A stretch of 64,000 nt of DNA from Solenopsis invicta (GCF_016802725.1 NC_052669.1:4083501-4147500), one strand, 5' to 3'. Shown: positions 9,701 to 21,959, counted from the stretch's first letter. Program-made: numbers and translations. Notes: generated from the sequence alone by a model not told the origin.

Positions 9701-12700
9701 ATGTCAAGTCCAGAAGTTTACAGTGCAAATGACAACCGAATGAAAAATAATATAGCGTATATACTTGAAGAATTTGCCGAGAATCTAATAAATATACGTG
9801 GAAAGTGTATGGACGTCGGTTGCGGTCCCGGAAATGCAACAAGGGATTTGCTGTTACCGGCTCTTGGCTCAGATGCACGAATAATTGGTAAAAACATACA
9901 TTTTAAAAATAACAAAAAACCAACGTTAAATAATTATTTAATTCAATGATTGCATAATAACAAATGAAAGACAAGTTCGTTATACGCAAAGCAACAAAAG
10001 AGAGATATATAACCAAATATTGAACATAAGAAGATAATTATGTAAATCATTTTGTTTTCTTTTAAATTAAACAAACATGTTTTAACTGTACACAGCTTTC
10101 CTTTTTTTGCTCGCTACTTCATTGTTCATCTCTCTATTCTTACTCTCTCAATGATTACATTTTTTGAAGGTACGGATATTTCGGAGAAAATGATTAAATA
10201 TGCAAATGTAACATCCAGTGATGAAAAACGTGTCCAATTCGAAGTACTGGATATTGAAACTAAAAATTTACCTAAAAAATATATTACTGAATTTGAGCAT
10301 GTATTTTCTTTTCACGCTTTGCACTGGTGCTGTGACATTAGGTAAGCTAGATAATAAATATACTTTAAAATATATTTCCATCTTTATTAGTAAACGATTT
10401 AAGGGGTAACGCCACTAGAGTCTTCAAAAAAGCCTACATTTGATTATTTTTTACAGGAAAACAAAAACAATAACACAAAATCTTTTCTAAGTACCATATT
10501 CTATATACTTTAAAATACAAAAAAAAATTTTTGTTGCAAAGTTTTATTACAAAATGGCAATGACAAAACTTGACAACGATAATCACTTGTTTTAGAAGGT
10601 GCATCACTGCCGTACTAAAATCTTCTCCAATTGTTGCTCTAAAACAAAAACCAATTTCTTTTTAGTTCTTTACGTCATTAGCTAGTGAATTAGGTACGGA
10701 AAATAATTTTTTTTTGTAAAAATGACACAAGTTTGAAGAAAAAGTGCACTTCTTTAACTAAAGTTTGGTAGAAAAGTATGCATAAAAAAAAATTTACAAC
10801 GAAACGTAAAATCCGTACGTAGTTCAATGACAAGTATATTTTAGAAGCTATAGTTAAAATTTCAAGTAAATCAAGATTTATGGGAGTTATAGGAACGGTA
10901 AACTTAAAAAAAATAATTTCAAGAAAAACACGTTTAAAATTTTATGTAACAATCAAAAATAGAAATTTATTGTTTACCTTTAATCTGCAATGTCTGCACC
11001 TTACATTTGGCCTTCCCAATTTATCTTCTCCTTTACCTCATTCCTCTTGGCAAATTTTAGAGATGATCAAGCCTCTTTTGCAGCATTTGTTAGCAAGCGC
11101 TCCGAACACATAATGCGCCGCGCATCAATTTCGAGGCAGTAATTGTAGCAGTTGGGTCCAATTGTCATGCTTAACTCTTCCATAATTTTCATAATGTTTG
11201 AGTAGCTATCATTGTTTATACAAACAGCAATATAACTTGCAGTATCAAAAATAACTTTACCGCTAGAAACTGTTTTTGGAGCCATGGACGAAATCAAAGT
11301 TGAAACTTTCATTACTGTTTTGTGTGCAGCCACCTAAACAACTTTCAAGAAAATCGTCACTGTATATATCTTCATAGATTATCTTAATAGCACCCAAAAC
11401 TAGGAAAAACTGGCTTATGTTTAAATTCAGCTAATGTATTAGTGGCTTTCGTCTGCTGCAACTTACACCACGAATTACCGAATATTTACTGGGCGGTCAT
11501 TTATTGTGCTATCGTTTTTCGTCTGTAGATAACTTATGATAAAGGGTTGCCCAGATCTCTCGTCTTATATTTACAATTGAATCATAATTACGACGGATAG
11601 TTAATCCAAAAAGAGAGATATTTTATCCTATAAGTTTTCTAATCAATTTGCTTTTTTTCCAAGTTCTTTCGTGGGTTTTTTCAAGTTGCGAAGGCGCGTA
11701 CCCATTCGTTTTTGGACATAATCAATGTATTCCTTTTTCTTCTATACGTTCACTAGGAAGCTAAAAAAATATTATTTAAGTTTTACTTTAGGTAATTAAT
11801 CCTTTTATTATTCTCGGAAGAATCTCTTCGCAAACGCTTCAAATCTTACCAAAAAGTACGCTGCTTCAGACTTCCAAAAATGACACCTAGAGACATTCTT
11901 CGCTTTTAGACTTTTTGTACCTTATTTCTAAGAACTTAAAGCATGATTTAAACAAAAAAAATTGATTTTTTGAAAATTTTATAGTGGCGTTAACTCTTAA
12001 AACAAGTGTAAACTAATCTTTTTTTTATTTTTTAAACATATTGTGCGCGTATATGCATCAATTTTAAAATAAAACAAACATTCCATATAAATTTATGCAT
12101 ATATTATATACTTATTCATTACATGTTTATCAAATGTTTTATATTAAATTAAGAAATGGCTTGTTCAAAAAATATTTTTATAAACATAATATTGTTTAAA
12201 AATTAATTACATTAATTTACTTTTTTTAACAGACAAGCTTTTAAGAATATTTATGAAGTACTACAACCCAATGGAACCTTGCTTTTAAATATAGTAGCCT
12301 TTCAAGATATATTTGAAGTTCTTAGAATTTTAGCGCGAGACGTTCGCTTTGAACAATATATACCAGTAAATATATTATTAGTTATCACAATATATTATTT
12401 ATTTATAATTATTAATGTATTATACGATTGACTTTTTATTATTTTTATAATATTTTTATTACACGTTTTATTACTGCTTTATAACTCTTAAATCATAAAT
12501 TGTTACTTATTACTTTACATGTTTATACAGGATAAGATGAAAAACAGTGGACTGTATCATAATTCAAAGAATGCTCGCAAAGAGTTGAAAGAATTACTTC
12601 AAAGCGTCGGATTTACAGTTCACCATTGTAGCCTTCGGGAGGCGAGCTATTCTCAGGAAAAACCAGAACAGTTTGTGAGTAAGTAATTTTAAAAATAACA

Positions 12701-12999
12701 AACAGTACATTTAATTTGTAGAATCACTAGGAAAACTCATTAAAAAATTTTCTTTGTCCTATTTTATCGAATTAAATTATAATTTATTAAAAAAAACTTA
12801 TATACCTTTATTTACAGAATCAATAATATCCTTTTTGGCATTTCTTGAAATCATGCCAAATGATGTAATGGAAAAGTTCAAAAAAGTATTAATACATGAA
12901 TACTTGAAAAGAAAAATTAACTACAAATCAAAAGATAATAAGGAACTTACATTAGATCTATATACAGTGTTAGTGGTTTATGCGCAGAAAATTGTATAA
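9701..12999 (+). CDS. Juvenile hormone acid methyltransferase-like protein, copy 1
   Basis: I predict a SAM-dependent methyltransferase of the JHAMT-like family, whose characterised members methylate the carboxylate of juvenile hormone acids or farnesoic acid. Exons are 9701-9887, 10170-10341, 12233-12365, 12531-12678 and 12818-12999, giving 273 aa, close to the usual JHAMT length. SAM motif I is MDVGCGPGN (about residues 38-46). GTDISEKMIKYAN (motif II region) opens exon 2, FSFHALHWCCD follows, and QPNGTLLL in exon 3 fits motif post-I/III. All junctions are GT-AG and keep the frame. Intron 2 carries a 1.6 kb TTAA-flanked element. Copy 1 differs from copies 2 and 3 in exon 1 (GNATRD rather than GDITKN). 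The substrate is unproven; tandem JHAMT-like paralogs often diverge from the true enzyme. Confidence 0.85.
10403..11996 (-). mobile_element. TTAA-flanked DNA transposon in intron 2 of copy 1
   Basis: This is a 1594 bp insertion flanked by TTAA on both sides (10399-10402, 11997-12000). It has short inverted ends sharing GTAACGCCACTA on the left and GTTAACGCCACTA on the right read inward. Copy 3 keeps the unoccupied site with a single TTAA at 19946-19949. The - strand (about 11067-11440) encodes a decayed protein fragment with CLGGCTQNSNESFN, SGKVIFDTASYIAVC and DARRIMCSERLL; the frame shifts between the first and second parts. TTAA targets are used by piggyBac and Kolobok elements. The purine-rich GGGG end fits Kolobok better than the CCC ends of piggyBac, but this assignment is inference. 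Confidence 0.85.
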
Positions 13000-13088
13000 C
13001 ACTTGTATAAACATGTACAATCATAAAAATATAGTAACACATTTGGTAGACAGCACTAACACTAATATTAACAAATGTTTATAATATT

Positions 13089-13226
13089 GTGGGACAGAGG
13101 ATAGCATAGCGGCGATAACAGAACATACGAGTAACGAGAGACTTCACTTCGTTCCGAATCATCTTCTCTAGAAGTTCTGTCAACGATAATTTAAAACGCG
13201 TTCATGTTTCCTTCTAATAATTCCAC
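13089..13226. mobile_element. 138 bp insertion downstream of copy 1
   Basis: The segment begins GTGGGAC, ends TTCCAC and is flanked by AATATT on both sides. Copy 2 has the same 138 bp at 18122-18259. Copy 3 has the uninterrupted flank around 21026-21035. It contains GAGTAACGAGAGACTTCACTTCGTTC with internal dyad symmetry. It looks like a tiny non-autonomous element. Confidence 0.7.
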
Positions 13227-13386
13227 AATATTAATAATATAAAATAAATACCATATTATATAGATATACTATAATATAAAACATTTAATTAATAGATAAT
13301 AATAATTTCTTAACATCCATCTTTATCTTCACTGATATACGTGTATCAAGTCAAATTTAAAAATATACAACTTTAAACAATAATTA

Positions 13387-13796
13387 CAGTGTGTGTGTTT
13401 AAATTCTTGACTCATTCTTAACCGTCAAATGCACAAAATAATTTATATATTAAAAACAAGAGTAAATAAGGGATCACAACAAATTTCTTGCATTGACCAA
13501 GTGAAAACGTTATTTTCCTTCTTTTGGAGTTTTGAACCTGATTGTGAAAATGCACTTTTTAATGAAATTATTCTGTGGATCTCTGTGCATGTAAAAGTCC
13601 CGTGAATCAATTCCATTATAACGATAAAAAAATGATGATACACATTGATGATGTAGAAAAACTGTCAAATAATTGTTTAGGCTTCATAAACGGTTGCAAC
13701 AGATTGTATAAATATTCATCGAATATAAATAACGTTTTAATTTTTAATCGTTAAAGCTTATTATTCTTGTGACTGCTTTTGACAGACTGTTACATA

Positions 13797-13850
<54 letters not shown>

Positions 13851-14230
13851 TTAAATCTGTACATAATACTGAGGAGGACTAAATACAGCCAAAACATGTT
13901 TGTTTAATTAAAAGAAGATCAAAATAATTTATATAAAACATCTTTTTTGCTTGTTATTTGGTTGTTTATCTTTTTACTCAACAATTGCATTTTGTGCTAA
14001 CTAACAACAAAACTAAATAGTTTTGTTGACGGCACTAAATTTGTTTTCCTAATATGTTAATAAGTAATTTTGTATAGTTCGAAGTGTATGTAAAAAACCA
14101 CAGAACAAATTAAATAATAAATATTCATAAGTTTCTTGCACCATATAATATCGTAGAGTATATGAGGCGCTGCTAAGATAATACCGCGGCACAAAGTTGT
14201 CAAAACCACAGTGCAAAAGTCCGGGAAATC
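13387..14230 (+). repeat. Spacer and promoter of copy 2, with (TA)n tract
   Basis: This repeats the spacers at 1-791 and 18420-19257. It includes a pure TA tract (13801-13846), the TATA-like TATATGAG at 14159-14166, and the leader CACAGTGCAAAAGTCCGGG before the start codon. No other gene is seen. Confidence 0.8.
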
Positions 14231-17200
14231 ATGACTAGTCCAGAAGTTTACAGTACAAATGACAACCTAACGAAATATAACGTAAAGAATATACTCGAAG
14301 AATTTGCCGAAAATCTAACAAATATGCGTGGAAAGTGTATGGACGTTGGTTGCGGTCCTGGAGATATAACAAAGAACTTATTGTTACCGGCTCTTGGCTC
14401 AGATGCACGAGTAATTGGTAAAAACATACATTTTAAAAATAACAAAAAACCAACGTTAAATAATTATTTAATTCAATAATTGCATAATAACAAATAAAAG
14501 ACGAGTTCGTTATACGCAAAGCAACAAAAGAGAGATATATAACTAAATAGTGAACATAAGAAGATAATTATGTAAATTATTTTGTTCTCTTTTAAATTAA
14601 ACAAACATGTTTTTACTGTACTTTCTTTTTTTGCTCGCTACTTTATTGTTCATCTCTCTATTCAAATATTACGTTTTGTCAAGGTACGGATATTTCGGAA
14701 GAAATGATTAAATATGCAAATGTAACATCCAATGATGAAAAACGTGTCGAATTCGAAGTACTGGATATTGCAACTAAAAATTTACCTAAAAAATATATTA
14801 CTGAATTTGAGCAGGTATTTTCGTTTCACGCTTTGCACTGGTGTTGTGACATTAGGTAAGCTAGATAATAAATGTACTTTAAAATATATTTTAATTTTTA
14901 TTTGTAAACGATTTAAGGAGTAACGGCACTAGAGTCTCCAAAAAAAGCTTATCTTTGATCATTTTTTAAAGGAAAATGAAAACAGTAACACAAAATCTTT
15001 TTCAAGCACCATATTCTACATACTTTGTAGTATAAAAAAAATTTTTGTTGCATAGTTTTATTACAAAATGGCAGCGACAAACGTTGACAACGGTAATCAC
15101 TTGTTTCGGAAGGTGCCTTATTGCCGTACCAAAATCTTCTCCAATTTTTGCTCTACAAAAAAAGAACCAATTTTTTTTTAGTTTTTTACGTCATTAGCTG
15201 GGAAACTAGGTACGGAAAATGATTTTTTTTGTAAAAATGACACAAGTTTGAAAAAAAAGTTCACTTCTTTGATTAAAGTTTTGTAGAAAATTATGTATAA
15301 AAAAAAATTCACAACAAAACATAAAATCCGTACGTAGTTCGCTGACAAATATATTGTAGAAGATACAGTTAAAACTTCAAGTAAATTGGTCAAGATTTAT
15401 GAGAGTTATAGGTACGGCAAACTTAAAAAAAGTGATTTCAACAAAAACGCGTTTAAAGTTTTATGTAACAATCAGAGATAGAAATTTTTTGTTTACCTTT
15501 AATCTGCAATGTCTGCACCTACATTTGGCCTTCCTTAGTAATGTTCTCCTCCACCCTCATCCCTCTTGGCAAATTTTAAAGATGATCAAGCCTCTTTTGC
15601 AGCATTTGTTAGCAAGCGTTCCGAACACATAATGCGCCGCGCATCAATTTCGAGGCAGTAATTGTAGCATTTCGGTCCAATTGTCATGCTTAACTCTTCC
15701 ATAATTTTTATAACGTTTAAGTAGCTATCATTGTTTATACAAACAGCAATATTACTTGCAGTATCAAAAATAACTTTACCGCAAGAAACTGTTTTTGAAG
15801 CTATTGAACAAATCAAAGTTGAAACTTTCATTACTGTTTTGTGTAGCCACCTAAATAACGTTCAAGAAAATCATCACTGTTTCTTCATAGATTGGCTTAA
15901 TAGCACCCAAAATCAAGAAAAACTGGCTTATGCTTAAATTCAGCTAATGTATTAATGGCTTTCGCCTGCTGCCACTTACACCACGAATTACCGAATATTT
16001 ACCGGGCGGTCGTTTATTGTACTATGATTTTTTGTCTGTGGATAACTTATGATAAACGGTTGTCCAGATCTCTCGTCTCATATTTACAATTGAATCATAA
16101 TTATGACGGATAATTAATCTGAAAAATGAGACAATTTATCTATAAGTTTTCCAATCAATTTGCCTTTTACTCCAAGTTCTTTCGTGGATTTTTTCAAGTT
16201 GCAAAGGCGCGTATCCATTCGTTTTTGGATATGATCAATGCATTCCTTTTTCTTCTATACGTTCACTAGAAAGCTAAGAAAACCTTACTTAAGTTTCACT
16301 AAAGGTAATTAATCCTTTTATTATTCTCGGAAAAATCTCTTCGCAAATGCTTCAAATCTTACCAAAAAGTACACTGCTTCACACTTTCAAAAATGACACT
16401 TAGAGACTTGTCCTCGTTTTTATAGCTTTTGTAAGCTGGTTGAAGTTTGGAACGTTCCTGGAGCAATTTTTCAAAACTAATTTATCGCTGTTCTCCTGAC
16501 ACAGGGAGAAGAATATAAGGCCTAAAAAGAATGTAGAAAAGAAGCGGAACCGTACAGGTTGCGGAAAACACCCTTTCAAGCCAAAAACCACCCTCAAACC
16601 CAGTTAAAAGTTCTAGACACCGTACAAATGAATTGTCACTTTTCTCCTTTCTCTGAGAGAAGGTTATCTCTCAGAGAACCGTATCGGTTCCGCTTCTTTT
16701 CTAGAGTTGATAGCCTTTTCTCAGAGAGAGGAGAAAAACGACCATTCATTTGTACAGTGTCTAGAATTTTTTAAGTGTGTTTGAGGATGGTTTTTGGCTC
16801 GTAAAGGTGTTTTCCGCAACCTGTACGGTTCCGCTTCTTTCTACATTCTTTCTAGGCCTCATAGCCTTCTCTCTGTGTCAGGAGAACAACGACAAATTAT
16901 TTTTTAAAAATCATCTAGGAACGTTCCAAACTTCAACCAGCTCCTTTTGTACCTTATTTCTAAGAACTTTCAGCATGATTTAAACAAAAAAAAACCGATT
17001 TTTTGAAAATTCAAGAGGCGTTACCTCTTAAAACAAGTGTAAATTAATCTGTTTTTTATTTTTTAAACATATTATGTGTGTATATGCATCAATTTTAGAA
17101 TAAAACAAACATTCAATATAAATGTATGCATATATTATATACTTATTCATTACACGTTTATCAAATGTTTTATATTAAATTAAGAAATGCCTTGTTCAAA

Positions 17201-18030
17201 AAATATTTTTATAAACATAACATTGTTTAAATATTAATTACATTAATTTACTTTATTTAACAGGCAAGCTTTTAAGAATATTTATCAAATACTACGACCC
17301 AATGGAACTGCGCTTTTATATATAGTAGCCTCTCATGATATGTTTGAAGTTCTTAGAATTTTAGCGCGAGACGTTCGCTTTGAACAATATATACCGGTAA
17401 ATGTATTATTAATTATCATAATATATTATTCATTTATAATTATTAATGTATCATACAATTTACTTGTCATTACTTTTATTATATTTTTATTACACGCTTT
17501 ATTATTGCTTTATAACTTTTCAATCATAAATTTTTAATTATTACTTTACATGTTTATACAGGATAAGATAAAAACCATTAGCCCGTATCATGATTCAAAG
17601 AATGCTCGCAAAGAGTTGAAAGAATTACTTCAAAGCATCGGATTTACAGTTCACCATTGTAGCCTTCGGGAGACGAGCTATTCTGAGAAAAAATCAGAAC
17701 AGTTATTGAGTAAGTATTTATAAAAATAACAAACAGTAAATTTAATTGGTAGAATCATAAGGAAAAATCATTAAAAATTTTTTTTGTCCTATTTTTATCT
17801 ATTTAAATTAAAATTTATTAAAAAAAATGTATATACCTTTTTTTACAGAATCAGTAATATCCTTGTTGGCATTTCTTGAAATCATGCCAAATGATGTAAT
17901 GGAAAAATTCAAAAAAGTATTAATACATGAATACTTGAAAAGAAAAATTAACTACAAATCAATAGATGATAAGGAACTTACATTAGATCTATATACAGTG
18001 TTAGTGGTTTATGCGCAGAAGATTGTATAA
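14231..18030 (+). CDS. Juvenile hormone acid methyltransferase-like protein, copy 2
   Basis: Exons are 14231-14417, 14684-14855, 17264-17396, 17562-17709 and 17849-18030, with the same lengths as copy 1 (187, 172, 133, 148, 182 nt) and 273 aa. SAM motif I reads MDVGCGPGDITK, GTDISEEMIKYAN begins exon 2, and FSFHALHWCCD keeps the LHW element. QILRPNGTALLY in exon 3 is almost identical to copy 3, whereas exon 5 resembles copy 1. Intron 2 (2.4 kb) holds the same TTAA element as copy 1 plus a nested foldback element. No stops or frameshifts are visible, so it is probably functional. The likely role is SAM-dependent methylation of a terpenoid acid, by family. Confidence 0.85.
14917..17027 (-). mobile_element. 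TTAA-flanked DNA transposon in intron 2 of copy 2
   Basis: The element lies between TTAA at 14913-14916 and 17028-17031. It totals 2111 bp; removing the 510 bp foldback insertion and its 8 bp duplication leaves 1593 bp, matching the 1594 bp of the copy-1 element. Inverted ends share GTAACG on the left and GGTAACGCC on the right read inward. The - strand has the same decayed fragment (15586-15831, ending DARRIMCSERLLTNAAKEA) as copy 1. It was duplicated with, or converted between, the two gene copies. Confidence 0.85.
16434..16943. mobile_element. Foldback (palindromic) element nested in the TTAA element
   Basis: This is a 510 bp near-palindrome. The left arm starts AGCTGGTTGAAGTTTGGAAC at 16434; the right arm ends with its reverse complement at 16942. 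The target duplication CTTTTGTA is at 16426-16433 and 16944-16951. The arms stay complementary almost to the centre near 16690. GGTTCCGCTTCTTT occurs three times, at about 16540 (reverse), 16685 and 16827. The copy-1 element has the empty site near 11915. Eight-base duplications suggest hAT-type mobilisation, which is inference. Confidence 0.85.
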
Positions 18031-18121
18031 CAATTGTATAAACATGTATACAATCATAGAAACATAGTAACACATTTTGTAGACAGCACTAACACTAATA
18101 TTAACAAATGTTTCTAATATT

Positions 18122-18259
18122 GTGGGACAAAGAATAGCATAGCGGCGATAACAGAACATACGAGTAACGAGAGACTTCACTTCGTTCCGAGTCATCTTCT
18201 CTAGAAGTTCTGTCAACGATAATTTAAAACACGTTCATGTTTCCTTCTGTTAATCCCAC
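18122..18259. mobile_element. 138 bp insertion downstream of copy 2
   Basis: Same element and same position as 13089-13226, with AATATT on both sides (18116-18121, 18260-18265). The right end CCCAC matches the left GTGGG better than in copy 1. Absent from copy 3. Confidence 0.7.
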
Positions 18260-18419
18260 AATATTAATAATATAAAATAAATACCATATTATATAGATAT
18301 ACTATAATATAAAACATTTAATTAATAGATAATAATAATTTCTTAACATCCATCTTTATCTGTACTGATATACGTGTATCAAGTCAAATTTAAAAATATA
18401 CAACTTTGAACAATAGTTA

Positions 18420-18822
18420 CAGTGTGTGTGTTTAAATTCTTGACTCATATTCTTAACCGTCAAATGCACAAAATAATTTATATATTAAAAACAAGAGTAA
18501 ATAAGAGATCAAATTTCTTGCATTGACCAATTGAAAACGTTATTTTCCTTCTTTTGGAGTTTTGAATCTGATTGTGAAAATGCACTTTTTAATGAAATTA
18601 TTCTGTGGATCTGTGTGCATGTAAAAGTCCCGTGAATCAATTCCATTATAACGATAAAAAAATGATGATACACATTGATGATGTAGAAAAACTGTCAAAT
18701 AATTGTTTAGGCTTCATATACGGTTGCAACAGATTGTATAGAAATTCATCGAATATAAATAACGTTTTAATTTTTAATCGTTAAAGCTTATTATTCTTGT
18801 GACTGTTTTTGACTGTTACATA

Positions 18823-18878
<56 letters not shown>

Positions 18879-19257
18879 CAGCTTAAATCTGTACATAATA
18901 CTGAGGAGGACTAAATACAGCCAAAACATGTTTGTTTAATTAAAAGAAGATAAAAATAATTTACATAAAACATCTTTTTTGCTTGTTATTTGGTTGTTTA
19001 TCTTTTTACTCAACAATTGCATTTTGTGCTAACTAACAACAAAACTAAATAGTTTTATTGACGGCACTAAAATTGTTTTCCTAATATGTTAATGAATAAT
19101 TTTATGTGGTTTGAAGTATATGTGAAAAACCACAGAACAATTTAAATAATAAATATTAATAAGTTTCTTGCACCTTATCGTAAAGTATATAAGACGCTGT
19201 TAAGATAATACCGCAGCACAAAATTTTCAAAACCACAGTGCAAAAGTCCGGGAAATC
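18420..19257 (+). repeat. Spacer and promoter of copy 3, with (TA)n tract
   Basis: Array spacer closely matching 13387-14230, with a TA tract (18826-18874), TATATAAG at 19186-19193 and the conserved leader up to the ATG at 19258. Confidence 0.8.
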
Positions 19258-20939
19258 ATGACTAGTCCAGAAGTTTACAGTGCAAATGACAACCTAATGA
19301 AATATAACGTAAAGTATATACTCGAAGAATTTGCCGAGAATCTAACAAATATGCGTGGAAAGTGTATGGACGTTGGTTGCGGTCCTGGAGATATAACAAA
19401 GAACTTATTGTTACCGGCTCTTGGCTCAGATGCACGAATAATTGGTAAAAACATACATTTTAAAAATAACAAAAAACCAACGTTAAATAATTATTTAATT
19501 TAATGATTGCATAATAACAAATAAAAGACAAGTTCGTTATACGCAAAGCAACAAAAGAGAGATATATAACCAAATATTGAACATTAGGAGATAATTATGT
19601 AAATTATTTTGATCTCTTTTAAATTAAAAAAACATGTTTTAACTGTACACAGCTTTCCTTTTTTTTCGCTATTTCATTGTTCATCTCTCTCTATTCAAAT
19701 ATTACATTTTGTGAAGGTACGGATATTTCGGAGAAAATGATTAAATATGCAAATGTATCGTCGAATGATGAAAAACGTGTCCATTTCGAAGTACTGGATA
19801 TTGAAACTAAAAATTTACCTGAAAAATATATTACTGAATTTGAGCATGTATTTTCGTTTCACGCTTTGCACTATTGCTATGACATTAGGTAAGCTGGGTA
19901 ATAAATATACTTTAAAATATACTCCAACCTTTATTAGTAAATGATTTAAAACAAGTGTAAATTAATCTGTGTTTTACTTTTTAAACATATTGTGCGTGTA
20001 TATGCATTAACTTTAGAATAAAGCAAACATTCCAAATAAATTTATGCACATATTATATACTTATTCATTACAAATTTATCAAATGTTTTATATTAAATTA
20101 AAAAACGTCTTGTTCAAAAAATATTTTTATAAATATAATATTGTTTAAAAACTAATTACATTAATTTACTTTTTTTAACAGACAAGCTTTTAAGAATATT
20201 TATCAAATACTACGACCCAATGGAACTGCGCTTTTATATATAGTAGCTTCTCATGATTTGTTTGAAGTTCTTAGAATTTTAGCGCGAGATGTTCGCTTTG
20301 AACAATATATACCGGTAAATATATTATTAATTATCATAATATATTATTCATTTATAATTATTATTGTATTATACGATTTACTTTTCATTATTTTTATTAT
20401 ATTTTTATTACACGTTTTATTATTACTTTATAACATTTGAATCATAAATTGTTAATTATTACTTTACATACAGGATAAGATAAGAAACTTTGGGCCGTAT
20501 CATAATTCAAATAATGCTCGCAAAGAGTTGAAAGAATTACTTCAAAGCGTCGGATTTACAGTTTACCATTGTAGCCTTCGGGAAGCGAGTTATTCCGAGA
20601 AAAAATCAGAACTGTTTTTGAGTAAGTGATTTTAAAAATAACAAACAGTAAATTTACTTTGTAGAATCACTAGGAAGAAACATTAAAAAATTTTCTTTGT
20701 CCTATTTTATCTATTTAAATTATAATTTAATAAAAAAAATTAAATACTTTTTTTTTACAGAATCAATAATATCCATTTTGCCATTTCTTGAAGACATGCC
20801 AAATGATGTAATAGAAAAGTTCAAAAAAGTATTAATATATAAATACTTGAAAAAAAAAATTAACTATAAATCAATAGATAATGAGGAACTTACATTAGAT
20901 CTATATAAAGTGTTAGTAGTTTATGCGCAGAAGATATAA
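19258..20939 (+). CDS. Juvenile hormone acid methyltransferase-like protein, copy 3
   Basis: Exons are 19258-19444, 19717-19888, 20182-20314, 20474-20621 and 20761-20939, giving 272 aa; the last codon of the other copies is lost (ends AQKI). SAM motif I MDVGCGPGDITK is intact. The segment FSFHALHWCC of copies 1 and 2 reads FSFHALHYCY here. That tryptophan is widely conserved in JHAMTs and has been proposed to contact substrate, so activity may be altered. This is the compact form of the gene: intron 2 is only 293 bp and keeps a single TTAA at 19946 where the other copies carry the transposon. Exon 5 is the most diverged of the three (SILPFLEDMPNDVIEKF). Confidence 0.85.
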
Positions 20940-21572
20940 CAATTGCATAAACATGTATACAATCATAGAAACATAGTAACACATTTGGTAGACAGCACTA
21001 ACACTTATATTAATAATTGTTTATAATATTAATAATAAATACCATACTATATAGATATACTATAATATAAAATAATTAATAGTCAATAATAATTTCTTAA
21101 CATACATCTTTATCTGTACTGATATACGTATATCAAGTCAAATTTTAAAATATACAACTTTAAACAGTATTTCCAGTGTGTGTGTTTAAATTATTTACTT
21201 ATATTTTCAATCGCCAAGTTTGAACACAAGTAAATTTTGAAGGAAGAAAGATAGTAATTATTTCAAATCCTTATTTGATTCATTAACTAATAATTACAAT
21301 TATTACACGCTGAAGAGAATTGAGACCCAGGATCGAAACGTTTGTAAACTGATTATTATTTCTGTACGTAAATTAATTTGGAAGATTTGTTTATCCTTAA
21401 TATCGTATCTCCTAACAATCGTGAAAGCTTACATTGGCAATTGATTTTGTATTTTAATTTATTCTGGGAACCACAATTACTGTTTCACTTTATTAATTTC
21501 AATTAAAATTTGATAGAGTATTACAAAACGTTCATAACATAAATGTACAGAAGTAAAATTAAATAAATTTTA

Positions 21573-21742
21573 GAGAATATAATCAAACATGCAAAAAAAT
21601 GTACAATAACAATAAACGACTTAAACTATTAGACTTAACTTTGAAGTATTAGATATTCAAACTAAAAATTTGACTGTAAAATTTGTTTCAAGTTTGATCA
21701 TATATTTTTATTTTATACTTTGTATTGGCGCAATAACATACG
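21573..21742 (+). pseudogene. Decayed JHAMT-like exon 2
   Basis: Starting at GAGAATATAATCAAACATGC the sequence follows exon 2 of the intact copies. EVLDIQTKNLT remains readable near 21641, after which the frame slips and W/H positions are lost. It ends at a retained donor, ACGGTAATAAG. Exons 1 and 3 to 5 were not found around it. This is an old relic at the 3' edge of the array, preceded by the array spacer start at 21174. Confidence 0.7.
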
Positions 21743-21956
21743 GTAATAAGAAATGTTTAAATAAATATATTTCTTTTCTGTCAAAACAATTATCAGTTTT
21801 ATAAAATAAAATGCAATAAATTATAAAACAAATTTTTAAGTTATAGAAAGATACGCACATCTACATTTGTTTTCAATATTTCAACAAAATTGTTCTCATC
21901 GTAAAAATCCTGATTATTATTAATTTTTCGTAAAAGAGAAATTATTAATTATAACT

Positions 21957-21959
<3 letters not shown>

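Noticed and set aside
9718..9915. Antisense open frame opposite exon 1 of copy 1 (also opposite copies 2 and 3)
   Set aside because: It exists only as the mirror of a conserved coding exon and lacks its own start context or homology.
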